From Rothia sp. P100 (GTDB taxonomy: Bacteria; Actinomycetota; Actinomycetes; Actinomycetales; Micrococcaceae): a DNA stretch of 64,000 nucleotides. The position numbers were made by a program, and so were the translations under genes. Of this stretch, positions 16,703-25,587 are shown piece after piece (within the stretch, counting starts at the first letter, position 1; each line of letters begins with the position of its first letter). The stretch covers positions 372,001 through 436,000 of the forward strand of contig NZ_JAMAYG010000001.1 of the NCBI RefSeq assembly GCF_023712425.1, read 5' to 3'. A model generated the notes under the pieces. The model made no database searches and was not told the DNA's origin. It saw nothing but the letters and a program-made list of their open reading frames with translations.

Positions 16703-17386
16703 ATGTCGTTCTCTGAACAGCTCTCCACGCTCTTTGCCACCTATGACGTTCTCGGAGCGTTCTGGACCAACGTGCAGCTGACCTTCTGGGCAGCTATCGG
16801 CTCGTTCGTCCTCGGTTCGGTGCTGGCGCTCATGCGTATCTCCCCGGTGCCTTCATTGCGCTGGGCAGGTACCGCTTACGTGCACCTGATCCGTAACACT
16901 CCGCTAACTATTCTCATGACCCTGGCAATTTTGGGCGTGTGGACCCAGTTCCAACTCTCACTGGCTACCAGCTTTGAATGGAACTTCTTTATCTACGCCG
17001 CCATCGTTCTCGCGATCTACCACGCGGCCTTCGTCTGCGAAGCAATCCGTTCAGGTGTGAACACGGTGCCCGTTGGGCAGGCAGAAGCAGCACGCGCTAT
17101 CGGTCTAAGCTTCATGCCGACCGCCCGCTATGTCATCTTCCCGCAGGCGTTGCGCGGCTCCATTACCCCGCTAGGTAACACCTTGATCGCGCTGGCTAAG
17201 AACACCACCGTTGCCACCGTAGCCTCGGTTGCAGAAGCATCGGGCATGATGAAGTCCATGATTGAGTTCAATTCAGACCTCATTTTCATGATCTTCTTTG
17301 TCTTTGCCATGGGCTTTGTCATCATTGTCGTCCCCATCGGTCTACTGACCACCTGGGCCTCTCGTAAACTGGCGGTGAAGCGATGA
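16703..17386 (+). CDS. gluC: Glutamate-type ABC transporter permease
   Basis: 227 aa from the ATG at 16703, preceded by GGAGG at 16693-16697. Five hydrophobic helices. The HisMQ-type N-terminal part contains HLIRNTPLTILM, and the EAA loop reads GQAEAARAIGLSF, which contacts the ATPase. It forms the membrane channel with GluD. It overlaps gluD by 4 bases (ATGA). Confidence 0.92.
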   Translation: MSFSEQLSTLFATYDVLGAFWTNVQLTFWAAIGSFVLGSVLALMRISPVPSLRWAGTAYVHLIRNTPLTILMTLAILGVWTQFQLSLATSFEWNFFIYAAIVLAIYHAAFVCEAIRSGVNTVPVGQAEAARAIGLSFMPTARYVIFPQALRGSITPLGNTLIALAKNTTVATVASVAEASGMMKSMIEFNSDLIFMIFFVFAMGFVIIVVPIGLLTTWASRKLAVKR

Positions 17387-18297
17387 AACGTATGACCTCA
17401 ACCTCTGTTCTCTTTGACGTTCCGGGGCCCAAGGCACGTGCCCGTACCCGTATTTTCAACATCATTGCCATTCTGCTGCTGGCAGGTATGCTGGCCTACG
17501 TTCTCATGGTGATGGGGCGCCAGGGGCAGCTCGAAGCCGATAAATGGACTTCACTCTTCACCGGTAACCTCTGGGTTAACTACATCCTGCCTGCTCTGGG
17601 TAAAACCCTGCTGGCCGCACTAATTTCAGTTGTTACCTCAGTGATATTTGGTCTCTTCTTCGGCATGGCACGCCTAGCACCCAATAAATATATTCGTGGC
17701 TTTGGCACCGTGGTGGTCGAGTTCTTCCGCGCTGTACCCGTGCTGATGATGATGATTTTCTTCTGGCTCTTCCTGGGTCAGTTCACCTTCTTCTCACCCT
17801 CCCAGTTGCCCTTCATCGCCGTCGTTCTAGGCTTGACCCTCTACAACGGTTCGGTGATTGCTGAGTTACTACGCTCCGGTGTCCACCAGCTGCCAAAGGG
17901 TCAGGGTGAGGCCGGCCTGGCCATCGGTCTGACTCCCTGGGCTGTGCTGACTTCAGTTCTCATGCCTCAGGCACTGACCGCTATGATGCCCTCTCTGCTC
18001 TCGCAGTTCGTGGTCATCCTCAAGGACACCGCCCTGGGGTACATCATCTCCTACCCCGAGCTATTGGCAGCCGCCCGCCGCTTTGGCTCCGGTGAAGGTA
18101 ACATCCTGCAGATGTTGCTGTTGGCTGCTCTCATCTTCGTAGTGATTAACTTCGCTCTCACCTTGCTAGCTGAGTGGCTTTCCCAGTTCCTAAGCTCACG
18201 CACCGATGTTGAGATTAAGCACGCTGATGGTGTGCCCGGCGAGGTCGATAACGCTAGGCCTAAGACCGAAATGATGTTTAAGATCCCTAAGCACTAG
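17383..18297 (+). CDS. gluD: Glutamate-type ABC transporter permease
   Basis: 304 aa; ATG overlapping the gluC stop. Longer than GluC, with an N-terminal extra helix (about residues 24-43) and a C-terminal charged tail of about 35 residues. HisMQ signature VEFFRAVPVLMMM and EAA loop GQGEAGLAIGLTP are present. It is the partner permease of the importer. It ends before a very long hairpin terminator. Confidence 0.92.
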   Translation: MKRMTSTSVLFDVPGPKARARTRIFNIIAILLLAGMLAYVLMVMGRQGQLEADKWTSLFTGNLWVNYILPALGKTLLAALISVVTSVIFGLFFGMARLAPNKYIRGFGTVVVEFFRAVPVLMMMIFFWLFLGQFTFFSPSQLPFIAVVLGLTLYNGSVIAELLRSGVHQLPKGQGEAGLAIGLTPWAVLTSVLMPQALTAMMPSLLSQFVVILKDTALGYIISYPELLAAARRFGSGEGNILQMLLLAALIFVVINFALTLLAEWLSQFLSSRTDVEIKHADGVPGEVDNARPKTEMMFKIPKH

Positions 18298-18309
18298 GGT
18301 TCCTTAGTT

Positions 18310-18373
18310 CCGGTCCATGAAAAGGTCGGCGGGTCCACCATCTGGTGGGCCCGCCGACCTTTTCATGGATCGG
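18310..18373. terminator. Very long bidirectional terminator (gluD / dapE)
   Basis: About 31 bp of stem (18310-18340 with 18343-18373) broken only by G:U pairs, with a 2-base nominal loop. The inner part is GC-rich and is followed by TTTT of the stem itself. It lies between convergent genes. Confidence 0.85.
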
Positions 18374-18398
18374 GCTTTAAACGGTTACAGCCTCTGCC

Positions 18399-19538
18399 TT
18401 AGGCGGTCAGCCAGGTAGCAAGTGCCTGGTAACAGGCTTGGACTTCACGGGCTTTCACATGCTCGTTATCCGTGTGGGCCAGCAGGGCGTCACCCGGACC
18501 GAAGTTGACCGCGGGGATACCGATTTCACTGAAGCGGGCAACATCCGTCCAGCCGTACTTGGGCTTGGGTTCGCCCCCCACCGAGGCAATCAGGGATGCC
18601 GCCATAGGTGCGTCCAGGCCAGGGCGGGCAGCCGGGGACTGATCGACAAAATCTAACTCATAGCCGTCAAAGACCTCTTGGAGATGGTCTAGAGCCTGGC
18701 GCAGAGTTTTGTTAGGGGCAAAGCGGTAATTGATGTGGACGCCAGCAGTATCGGGGATAACGTTACCGGCAACACCGCCAGAGATTTGCACGGCGTTGAG
18801 ACCTTCTCGGTAAGCTAGCCCTTCCACCTCGTAGGTCTGAGGCTGGTAGACGGCCAGGCGGCCCAGGACATCCGCCATCTTGTGAATGGCGTTCTCCCCC
18901 TTCCATGCACGCCCCGAGTGGGCAGCCAGCCCCTCAGTATGAATCCAGAAACGGATGGTGCCGTTACAGCCACCCTCGATAACGCCATCGGTAGGTTCAA
19001 GGAGCACCGCGAAATCGGCGTCGGTCAATAGTTGCTCGTGGTGACGCATGAGGCGGGCAAGACCCGAGAGCTCTGAAGCAACTTCTTCGTTGTCGTAAAA
19101 AACGTAGGTAATGTCGTAGGCAGGATTAGCCAGGTGGGCGGCTAGCGCCAACTGAACGGCAACCCCGCCCTTCATATCCACCGCCCCGCGTCCGTACAGC
19201 ACCTGCTCCCCCTCGTCGTTCCTCCATGCTGAAGGCACCGTGCCCAAAGAGCCCTCAGCGCGGGGCAAGGGAACGGTATCCAGGTGACCGGCCAGCACAA
19301 TGCGCTGGCTCCTTCCTAGATGGGTGCGGGCAATGAGGGAGTCTCCATCACGGGTAATCTCTAAGCCGCCGATGCCTTCAAGGGCAATCTGCACTGCATC
19401 TGCCAGCCTCGTTTCCTCACCAGATACGGAGAAAATATCGAGCAGGTCAGCGGTTAGCTGTTCCACGGGCTGGATGAGGTCAAGGGTGGCCGGGCCAAAG
19501 CTGGCAAAGTCACGGGAAGTAACACGGGGTTCAGTCAT
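18399..19538 (-). CDS. dapE: Succinyl-diaminopimelate desuccinylase
   Basis: 379 aa from the ATG at 19538. It is an M20 metallopeptidase fold with the zinc ligands and catalytic residues in LAGHLDTVPL, GRGAVDMKGG, FYDNEEV and LLEPTDG. It hydrolyses N-succinyl-LL-2,6-diaminopimelate to LL-DAP in lysine and peptidoglycan synthesis. The frame extends 97 codons upstream into dapD but that part is antisense noise. A TATGGT box lies 6 bases before the ATG, so the mRNA may be leaderless. It is divergent from dapD, which makes its substrate's precursor. Confidence 0.93.
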   Translation of the reverse strand: MTEPRVTSRDFASFGPATLDLIQPVEQLTADLLDIFSVSGEETRLADAVQIALEGIGGLEITRDGDSLIARTHLGRSQRIVLAGHLDTVPLPRAEGSLGTVPSAWRNDEGEQVLYGRGAVDMKGGVAVQLALAAHLANPAYDITYVFYDNEEVASELSGLARLMRHHEQLLTDADFAVLLEPTDGVIEGGCNGTIRFWIHTEGLAAHSGRAWKGENAIHKMADVLGRLAVYQPQTYEVEGLAYREGLNAVQISGGVAGNVIPDTAGVHINYRFAPNKTLRQALDHLQEVFDGYELDFVDQSPAARPGLDAPMAASLIASVGGEPKPKYGWTDVARFSEIGIPAVNFGPGDALLAHTDNEHVKAREVQACYQALATWLTA

Positions 19539-19544
19539 ACGTCC

Positions 19545-19550
19545 ACCATA
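19545..19550 (-). promoter_or_regulatory. Candidate leaderless -10 box for dapE
   Basis: TATGGT on the minus strand followed by 6 bases and the ATG at 19538. No Shine-Dalgarno is visible. Confidence 0.45.
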
Positions 19551-19583
19551 CAAGCAGAGACTGCACAGTACATCTTGATTTCG

Positions 19584-19589
19584 TAAACT
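19584..19589 (+). promoter_or_regulatory. Candidate leaderless -10 box for dapD
   Basis: TAAACT followed by 7 bases and the ATG at 19597. The two dap promoters face away from each other within 58 bases, so a shared regulator is possible. Confidence 0.45.
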
Positions 19590-19596
19590 GGTATCT

Positions 19597-20553
19597 ATGA
19601 CTGAACAAAAGACCCGCACAGCAGCAGGCCTGGGCCTGGCAACTATTGTCGCAAGCGGCGAGCACGAAGGTACCGTACTAGATGTCTGGTACCCCGCCCC
19701 CACTCTCGCACAGACCTCCGACCAGTCCGTGGTCGCTGATCTGGAAGCCCTGGTAGAGACCGATGAAGACCGTAACGTGGTGCGTGAAATCGTAGACGTC
19801 ACCATTGATTTGGACGCCGCCCCCGCCAACGCAGAGGACGCCTACTTGCGCCTTCACCTGCTATCTCACACTTTAGTAGAACCCAACACCATCAACCTTG
19901 AGGGTCTTTTCGGCAAGCTGGCCAACGTCGCCTGGACCAATTTTGGCCCCGTTTTGGCCAGCGAATTCAATACGGTCTCCCTGAAGCTGCGCCGCCGCGG
20001 TGCCCTGGTCGTTACCCACGTCGATAAGTTCCCCCGCATGATTGATTACGTCGTGCCCGCAGGCGTCCGTATCGGTGACGCTGACCGTGTGCGTCTAGGT
20101 GCTCACCTGGCAGCCGGCACCACCGTCATGCACGAGGGTTTCGTGAACTTTAACGCCGGCACCCTGGGTGAATCCATGGTGGAGGGCCGTATTTCTCAGG
20201 GCGTAGTCATCGGCAACGGCACTGACATCGGTGGTGGCGCTTCAACCATGGGCACTCTCTCAGGTGGTGGCACCCAGCGCGTTGCCATCGGCGAGCGCTC
20301 CCTGCTAGGCGCCGAGGCCGGTATTGGTATTGCTCTGGGCGATGACTGCGTCGTTGAGGCCGGTCTGTATGTGACCGCAGGTTCACGCGTCACCCTGCTT
20401 AACCCCGGCGCAGAGCCTCAAATCATCAAGGCTGTCGAGCTATCGGGTGTCAATAATCTGCTTTTCCGCCGCAACTCGGTGACTGGTGCCATTGAGGCGC
20501 TTCCTCGTGAGGGTAAAACCGTTGAGCTGAACTCAGAGTTGCACGCTAACTAA
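19597..20553 (+). CDS. dapD: 2,3,4,5-tetrahydropyridine-2,6-dicarboxylate N-succinyltransferase
   Basis: 318 aa. The C-terminal half is a left-handed beta-helix of hexapeptide repeats (about residues 165-270, with [15 protein letters not shown] and [12 protein letters not shown]). The N-terminal domain and length match the actinobacterial DapD group (mycobacterial Rv1201c type) rather than the shorter proteobacterial form. It transfers succinyl from succinyl-CoA to tetrahydrodipicolinate, the step before DapC and DapE. It ends before a hairpin with a T-run. Confidence 0.94.
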   Translation: MTEQKTRTAAGLGLATIVASGEHEGTVLDVWYPAPTLAQTSDQSVVADLEALVETDEDRNVVREIVDVTIDLDAAPANAEDAYLRLHLLSHTLVEPNTINLEGLFGKLANVAWTNFGPVLASEFNTVSLKLRRRGALVVTHVDKFPRMIDYVVPAGVRIGDADRVRLGAHLAAGTTVMHEGFVNFNAGTLGESMVEGRISQGVVIGNGTDIGGGASTMGTLSGGGTQRVAIGERSLLGAEAGIGIALGDDCVVEAGLYVTAGSRVTLLNPGAEPQIIKAVELSGVNNLLFRRNSVTGAIEALPREGKTVELNSELHAN

Positions 20554-20572
20554 AGCGCACTAACCGGCCAAG

Positions 20573-20625
20573 AGCCCTGACCTGCAATTTTAACCTCCTC
20601 TATGGGGTGGCAGGCCGGGGCTTTT
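20573..20625 (+). terminator. dapD terminator
   Basis: AGCCC..CCTGC pairs with GCAGG..GGGCT (20573-20585 with 20610-20622) with a small internal mismatch and a ~24-base loop, followed directly by TTTT. Confidence 0.65.
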
Positions 20626-20694
20626 GCCCTTTAAACTGAAGAGAGCTCGCACACACAGGTATTCAACACACTATCTGATGAAAGATCCTCTTTT

Positions 20695-22818
20695 ATGAAG
20701 CGTTCTCTCGCTCTACTGACAGGCCTTGGCCTGGTCTCATCCGCGTTTTTAGCACCGGCTGCTGTAGCGGATGACGGTGACACCGATTTAGGTAACCTCA
20801 CCGTTCTTGCTACCACCGATATTCACGGGCGGCAACTGAACTATGACTACTTCACCGGAGAGCCTTACGGCACTGGGGATAAGGCGCTGGGTATGGAACA
20901 CCTAGCAACCGCCATCGAACAGACGCGCAGTGCAAAGGGTGAAGACTCCACCGTCCTGCTCGATAATGGGGACGCTAACCAAGGCAATCCCCTGGCCACC
21001 TACTACCAGAAGAACCGTTCGGCAAGCACAGTGGACCCCATGGCGTCGGTCTTTAACCTGCTGGGGTATGACGCGGGTGTGGTGGGAAACCACGAATTCA
21101 ACTACGGATTGCAGGCATCCGCCCAGTATAAGGACAGCCTTGCTATGCCTCTGCTGGCTGCCAATGTTATTGATGCCCGCACCGGCCAGCCCGCCTATGA
21201 GCCCTATACCATGATCAATAAAACCGTGGGTGGTGAGACCGTTCAGGTTGGCGTCATTGGTGTAGTAACCCCCGGGGTGAGGGTCTGGGATAAGGCAACC
21301 GTTGAGGGCAACCTCGAGTTTAGGGACACCGCTGCCACCGCTGCTGAATGGGCACCCAAGGTGAAAGCGGCTGGCGCTGATGTGGTTATCGTGCTTGCTC
21401 ATACCGGTCTGGATGCTACCGGTTATACCTACAACCCTGCTGATCTCAACGAAAACATTGCCCAGTCGGTCGCTGAACAGTCCACGGATGTTGATGTGGT
21501 GGTAGGCGGACACTCCCACGTCACCAACAAGGTTCAAGAGTATTTCACCAATAAAAACGGGGAGCCGGTGCTCTTCACCCAGCCGGGCTACTGGGCTCGC
21601 TTCCTCTCTGAAGTGACCCTTCCCCTGACGAAAGATGCCGATGGGGAGATTGAAGTTAAGTGGGACGAGACCGGGCGTCCTACCGCCGCGCCGCTGGCTG
21701 CCGGTAACTACGCTGCCGACCCGCGTATCCGCGCGGCTATTGAGCCCTATCACACGGAAACCACCCAGTGGGTGCAGACCGTGGTTGCCCAGGCTACCGA
21801 AGACATGCCGGCAGCTACCTCTGCTTGGGAGGACACCGCGGTGCTGGACTTCATCAACCGTGTACAAACCGATGAGGTAGCACGCGCACTGGAAGGCACC
21901 CCCTACGCTGATCTACCGCTGATTGCTGAGGCATCACCTTTCTCACGCACTGCCGTTTTCAAGCAGGGCCCTGTGACTATCGCTGATATGGCCTCACTCT
22001 ACATCTATGACAACACCCTTTATGCGGTTGAACTGACCGGAGCCCAGCTACGGGACTACCTGGAATACTCGGCACGCTACTATCAGCAGCAGGAGCCTGG
22101 AGCAGTCATTGAGGACTGGTCAACGGTCACCAATGCTCTCTACGACGGTGCGACCCGCGGTATTCCGGACTACTCCTACGATGTGCTTTCTGGCGTTAAC
22201 TACCACATCAACATCTCCCAGCCTGTGGGCCAAAGAATTGAGAATCTAACCCTTGCCGACGGCTCGCCCCTGGCCGATGACCAGAAGGTCATTCTGGCTC
22301 TTAACAACTACCGCTGGAGCGGTGGCTCGGGCTACCCACACGTGACCTCAGCTCCCATTGTCTATGAGGAGCAGAAGGCCGTCCGCGATCTGATGATCGA
22401 CTGGGCGGCAGCCAATAAGACCATTGACCCCGCCGACTTCTTCGTCAAGAACTGGACGGTCGGGACCAGCTCACTAGATCACAGCGTGGGCCCTGTTCCT
22501 ACTCCCAGTCAGACCCCCGAACCTTCAGCATCAGCTGAACCCACTGCAGAGCCCACTGCTCCGCCCACCGCAGAACCCACTGCAGAGCCCAGTATTGAAC
22601 CTACCGATGAGCCAACCTCTGCCCCCAGCGAGGAAGCTCCCACACCGGTAGCAACATCAGGTGAAGCCACAGGCAACCAACAAGCTGCGGCAAGCTCCAC
22701 GCCCAAGCGCTTCTTGGCCCATACGGGCGCTCCGCTGCTCACTCTGCTCGCTGTTGCTCTCCTGCTACTAGTAATCGGAGGTATTGCCATGCGAGCCACT
22801 CGCAAGGGCAAGCAGTAA
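20695..22818 (+). CDS. Cell-wall-anchored 5'-nucleotidase / cyclic phosphodiesterase
   Basis: 707 aa. Sec signal peptide (cleavage probably after APAAVA, about residue 24). A calcineurin-like phosphoesterase domain with TTDIHGR, DNGDANQG, VGNHEFNYG and VGGHSHV (metal ligands Asp, His, Asn, His) is followed by a 5'-nucleotidase C-terminal domain (about residues 350-560, with YDNTLYAVELTG). A Pro/Thr/Glu/Ser spacer of EPTA-like repeats (about 605-650) leads to a sorting signal: LAHTG, hydrophobic helix, basic tail. LAxTG is the motif used by class E sortases of high-GC Gram-positives. The enzyme should dephosphorylate extracellular nucleotides or 2',3'-cyclic nucleotides for nutrient salvage, and possibly modulate host nucleotide signals (inference). 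Confidence 0.9.
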   Translation: MKRSLALLTGLGLVSSAFLAPAAVADDGDTDLGNLTVLATTDIHGRQLNYDYFTGEPYGTGDKALGMEHLATAIEQTRSAKGEDSTVLLDNGDANQGNPLATYYQKNRSASTVDPMASVFNLLGYDAGVVGNHEFNYGLQASAQYKDSLAMPLLAANVIDARTGQPAYEPYTMINKTVGGETVQVGVIGVVTPGVRVWDKATVEGNLEFRDTAATAAEWAPKVKAAGADVVIVLAHTGLDATGYTYNPADLNENIAQSVAEQSTDVDVVVGGHSHVTNKVQEYFTNKNGEPVLFTQPGYWARFLSEVTLPLTKDADGEIEVKWDETGRPTAAPLAAGNYAADPRIRAAIEPYHTETTQWVQTVVAQATEDMPAATSAWEDTAVLDFINRVQTDEVARALEGTPYADLPLIAEASPFSRTAVFKQGPVTIADMASLYIYDNTLYAVELTGAQLRDYLEYSARYYQQQEPGAVIEDWSTVTNALYDGATRGIPDYSYDVLSGVNYHINISQPVGQRIENLTLADGSPLADDQKVILALNNYRWSGGSGYPHVTSAPIVYEEQKAVRDLMIDWAAANKTIDPADFFVKNWTVGTSSLDHSVGPVPTPSQTPEPSASAEPTAEPTAPPTAEPTAEPSIEPTDEPTSAPSEEAPTPVATSGEATGNQQAAASSTPKRFLAHTGAPLLTLLAVALLLLVIGGIAMRATRKGKQ

Positions 22819-22857
22819 AAGCTCGCCTAGGCGCCGGGGCATCAGCTTCTCGCTGAG

Positions 22858-22907
22858 GACGCCCCGCCTGTGAACGGTTCCGACAAGAACCGCACGGGCG
22901 GGGCGTC
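22858..22907 (+). terminator. Nested hairpin terminator of the nucleotidase gene
   Basis: 15-bp outer stem (22858-22872 with 22893-22907, one G:U) enclosing a second CGGTT/AACCG hairpin. It is followed by TCATTGTCC, so the U-tract is poor, as often in actinobacteria. Confidence 0.65.
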
Positions 22908-23014
22908 ATTGTCCGTGCATGTGCCCACATCTGTGTGCCAAACCCCGCCGCTGTGCTACTAAGCCGCTAAGCTAGAAACATCACAAATAACCACACCTTA
23001 ATTGAGGGGAATAC

Positions 23015-24028
23015 GTGAAAATTCTCGTTACCGGCGGCGCCGGCTACATCGGCTCGCACACCGTCCTTGAACTGCTCAACGCTGGGCACGAGGTCACCGT
23101 CATGGACAACCTCTCCAATTCCTCCATGGAGTCGCTGGCTCGTGTTGAAGAACTGACCGGAAAGACCGTAGAGTTTCGCAAGGTTGATCTGCTGGATCTG
23201 CCCGAGATGAAGCAGCTCTTCAACCTGGTCAAGCCAGATGCAGTCATCCACTTCGCGGGTCTCAAGGCCGTGGGCGAGTCAGCTGAAAAGCCCCTCTGGT
23301 ACTACCAGACCAACGTGACCGGTACCCTCAACCTGCTCTACGCCATGGAAGAGGCTGGCTGCACCTCCATCGTTTTCTCTTCATCAGCTACCGTTTACGG
23401 TGAGCCGGAGTCCATGCCGCTGACCGAAAAAATCAACATGGATGCTCAGAGCTGCTACGGCCGCACCAAAGAGCACATCGAAGATATGCTGGTCGACCTT
23501 GCTGCATCTGACCCCAAGTGGAACATCGCCCTGCTGCGCTACTTCAACCCGGTAGGCGCACACGAGTCCGGCCGTATTGGTGAGGACCCCGCAGGTATCC
23601 CCAATAACCTGGTGCCCTTCATCGCCCAGGTAGCTGTGGGCCGCCGCGAGCACCTAAATATTTTTGGTAACGACTACCCCACCGTTGATGGCACCGGCGT
23701 GCGCGACTACATCCATGTCTCTGATCTGGCAGATGGCCATCTCAAGGCGCTGGACTATATCACCAGCCATCAGGGCCTGCATACCTGGAACCTGGGCACC
23801 GGCAACGGCTACTCGGTTCTCGAAGTTCTGCATGCCTTTGAGAAGGCTGCAGGCAAGGAGCTTCCCTACAAGATGGTGGACCGTCGCCCCGGCGACGTCG
23901 CCGTCTCCTACGCTGACCCCTCAGCTGCCCTCTCTGACCTGGGGTGGAGCGCCCACCGCGACATTGAGACTATGGTGCGCGATCACTGGAACTGGCAGAA
24001 GAACAACCCCAACGGTTACGAAGCCTAA
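23015..24028 (+). CDS. galE: UDP-glucose 4-epimerase
   Basis: 337 aa, GTG start with GAGGGG 6 bases upstream. NAD-binding GGAGYIGSHT at the N-terminus, VIHFAGLKAVGES, SSSATVYG (catalytic Ser/Thr) and YGRTKEHIEDM (catalytic Tyr-x3-Lys) define an extended SDR of the GalE type. It interconverts UDP-glucose and UDP-galactose in the cytoplasm, feeding surface polysaccharides and galactose use. It stands alone between terminators. A TAAGCT at 22968-22973 could be its -10. Confidence 0.95.
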   Translation: MKILVTGGAGYIGSHTVLELLNAGHEVTVMDNLSNSSMESLARVEELTGKTVEFRKVDLLDLPEMKQLFNLVKPDAVIHFAGLKAVGESAEKPLWYYQTNVTGTLNLLYAMEEAGCTSIVFSSSATVYGEPESMPLTEKINMDAQSCYGRTKEHIEDMLVDLAASDPKWNIALLRYFNPVGAHESGRIGEDPAGIPNNLVPFIAQVAVGRREHLNIFGNDYPTVDGTGVRDYIHVSDLADGHLKALDYITSHQGLHTWNLGTGNGYSVLEVLHAFEKAAGKELPYKMVDRRPGDVAVSYADPSAALSDLGWSAHRDIETMVRDHWNWQKNNPNGYEA

Positions 24029-24049
24029 ATAAATCGTGGCTAAATAAAA

Positions 24050-24079
24050 AGAGCCGGCCCCCATAAGGGGGCCGGCTTT
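24050..24079. terminator. Bidirectional terminator (galE / gltA)
   Basis: 11-bp perfect core stem (24052-24062 with 24067-24077), extended by further pairs, ATAA loop, followed by TTTAG on the plus strand; on the minus strand it is followed by TTTTTATTTAG. Confidence 0.88.
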
Positions 24080-24097
24080 AGCTGTTAAACCCTAGGT

Positions 24098-25378
24098 TTA
24101 CGCACCCGGGTAGTGGCGCTCGTTTTCGCCAATGTAGACCTGGCGGGGGCGTCCGATCTTACGGTCGGGGTCCTGCATACTTTCGGTCCACTGGGCGATC
24201 CAGCCGGGCATACGGCCCAGGGCAAAGAGAACGGTGAACATCTTCTCGGGGAAGCCCATCGCCTTGTAAATCATGCCAGTGTAGAAGTCTACGTTGGGGT
24301 AGAGCTTACGCTCAATGAAGTAGTCATCGTTCAGTGCCTTCTCTTCAAGGCGCATAGCAATATCCAACAGCTCGTTATTGCCACCCAGGGTCTCAAGCAC
24401 CTCGTCAGCGGTTTTCTTGGTAAGGCGGGCACGGGGGTCGTAGTTCTTATAGACGCGGTGACCGAAGCCCATGAGGCGCACACCGTCTTCCTTACGCTTG
24501 ACCTTCTCCATGAAGTCCTCAGGGCTGATGCCCTCCTGCTGGATCTGAGTCAGCATCTTCAGCACAGCTTCGTTGGCACCCCCGTGCAGGGGGCCGTAGA
24601 GAGCGTTGATGCCGGCGGAGACCGAGGCAAACATGTTGGCGTTAGATGAACCTACGAGGCGCACCGTGGAGGTGGAACAGTTCTGTTCGTGGTCTGCGTG
24701 CAAGAGCAGCAGAAGGTCAAGAGCCTTAGCATGCACGGGGTTAACTTCGTATTCCTCAGTGGGGAAACCGAAGCACATGCGCAAGAAGTTCTCTGAGTAA
24801 TTGAGCTCATTGCGGGGGTAAATCAGGGGCTCGCCCTTGGACTTCTTGTAAGCATAAGCCGCCAGGGTAGGAACCTTGGAGAGCAGACGGAAGGTAGAAA
24901 TCTCTACCTGGCGCGGATCAAAAGGATCCAGTGAATCTGAGTAGAAGGTAGACATAGCTGAAACGCTGGACGCCAGCACAGCCATGGGGTGGGCATCACG
25001 GGGGAAGCCGTTGAAGAAGGTCTTGAAATCCTCATGCACCATGGTGTGGCGGCGGATCATCTGGTCAAACTCTTCCAGCTGATCAGCGGTGGGAAGCTCC
25101 CCATAAATCAGCAGGTAAGCGGTTTCGATGAAGCTTGATTTCTCCGCCAGCTCTTCGATGGGATAGCCGCGGTAACGCAGGATTCCGGCGTCACCGTCAA
25201 TATAGGTCACCGCTGATTTTGCGTTAGCAGTATTCATGAAGCCGGGGTCGTAGGCTACCTTACCGGTCTCTTTAAGCATGCCAGCTACTTCGAAGGCACC
25301 GTTACCTTCGGTTGCTTCCACCGCTGCCAGCGGCAGTTCCTTGCCCTGATAGCTGAGGGTCGCGTGGTTTTCTGTCAT
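24098..25378 (-). CDS. gltA: Citrate synthase (type II)
   Basis: 426 aa, ATG with AGGAGG 5-6 bases upstream. The catalytic residues are in [15 protein letters not shown] (His), [10 protein letters not shown] (His) and [14 protein letters not shown] (His and the Asp region). It condenses oxaloacetate and acetyl-CoA in the TCA cycle, the same pathway as the icd gene at 44 kb. A 16-bp inverted repeat at 25439-25473 lies about 60 bases upstream of the start. Confidence 0.96.
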   Translation of the reverse strand: MTENHATLSYQGKELPLAAVEATEGNGAFEVAGMLKETGKVAYDPGFMNTANAKSAVTYIDGDAGILRYRGYPIEELAEKSSFIETAYLLIYGELPTADQLEEFDQMIRRHTMVHEDFKTFFNGFPRDAHPMAVLASSVSAMSTFYSDSLDPFDPRQVEISTFRLLSKVPTLAAYAYKKSKGEPLIYPRNELNYSENFLRMCFGFPTEEYEVNPVHAKALDLLLLLHADHEQNCSTSTVRLVGSSNANMFASVSAGINALYGPLHGGANEAVLKMLTQIQQEGISPEDFMEKVKRKEDGVRLMGFGHRVYKNYDPRARLTKKTADEVLETLGGNNELLDIAMRLEEKALNDDYFIERKLYPNVDFYTGMIYKAMGFPEKMFTVLFALGRMPGWIAQWTESMQDPDRKIGRPRQVYIGENERHYPGA

Positions 25379-25438
25379 TGTTCCTCCTGGTGTGTGAGGT
25401 CAAACGTACACGAATCGCTAGAGAGGATTTCATAGAGA

Positions 25439-25473
25439 GCGGTGTGGCTTTCAACCGTTGAGAGCCACACCGC
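25439..25473. repeat. 16-bp inverted repeat between dapC and gltA
   Basis: GCGGTGTGGCTTTCAA pairs with TTGAGAGCCACACCGC (one G:U) around a CCG loop. It follows the dapC stop by about 115 bases and precedes the gltA start by about 60. It lacks a U-tract on either strand, so it may be a terminator of the actinobacterial U-less kind or a cis-element in the gltA leader. Confidence 0.6.
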
Positions 25474-25587
25474 ACGCGTACGCATGTCATCTATGGTTCA
25501 CATTACAACAGAACCATGGGTGAGGTCACATTCAGAGGAGAGGTAGGGTAAAAGATTACGCCCTAATAAGACCTCTAAAACCGCTGT

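Noticed and set aside
18399-19829. dapE start at 19829
   Set aside because: The extra 97 codons lie antisense to dapD; the ATG at 19538 has a promoter-like box and the family N-terminus.
20902-21867. 321-codon minus-strand open frame
   Set aside because: Antisense to the 5'-nucleotidase, whose metal-binding motifs are intact on the plus strand.
22540-22640. Direct repeats in the nucleotidase gene taken as a mobile or CRISPR-like repeat
   Set aside because: They encode the EPTA-like wall-spanning spacer and are in frame; a protein repeat, not a DNA element.
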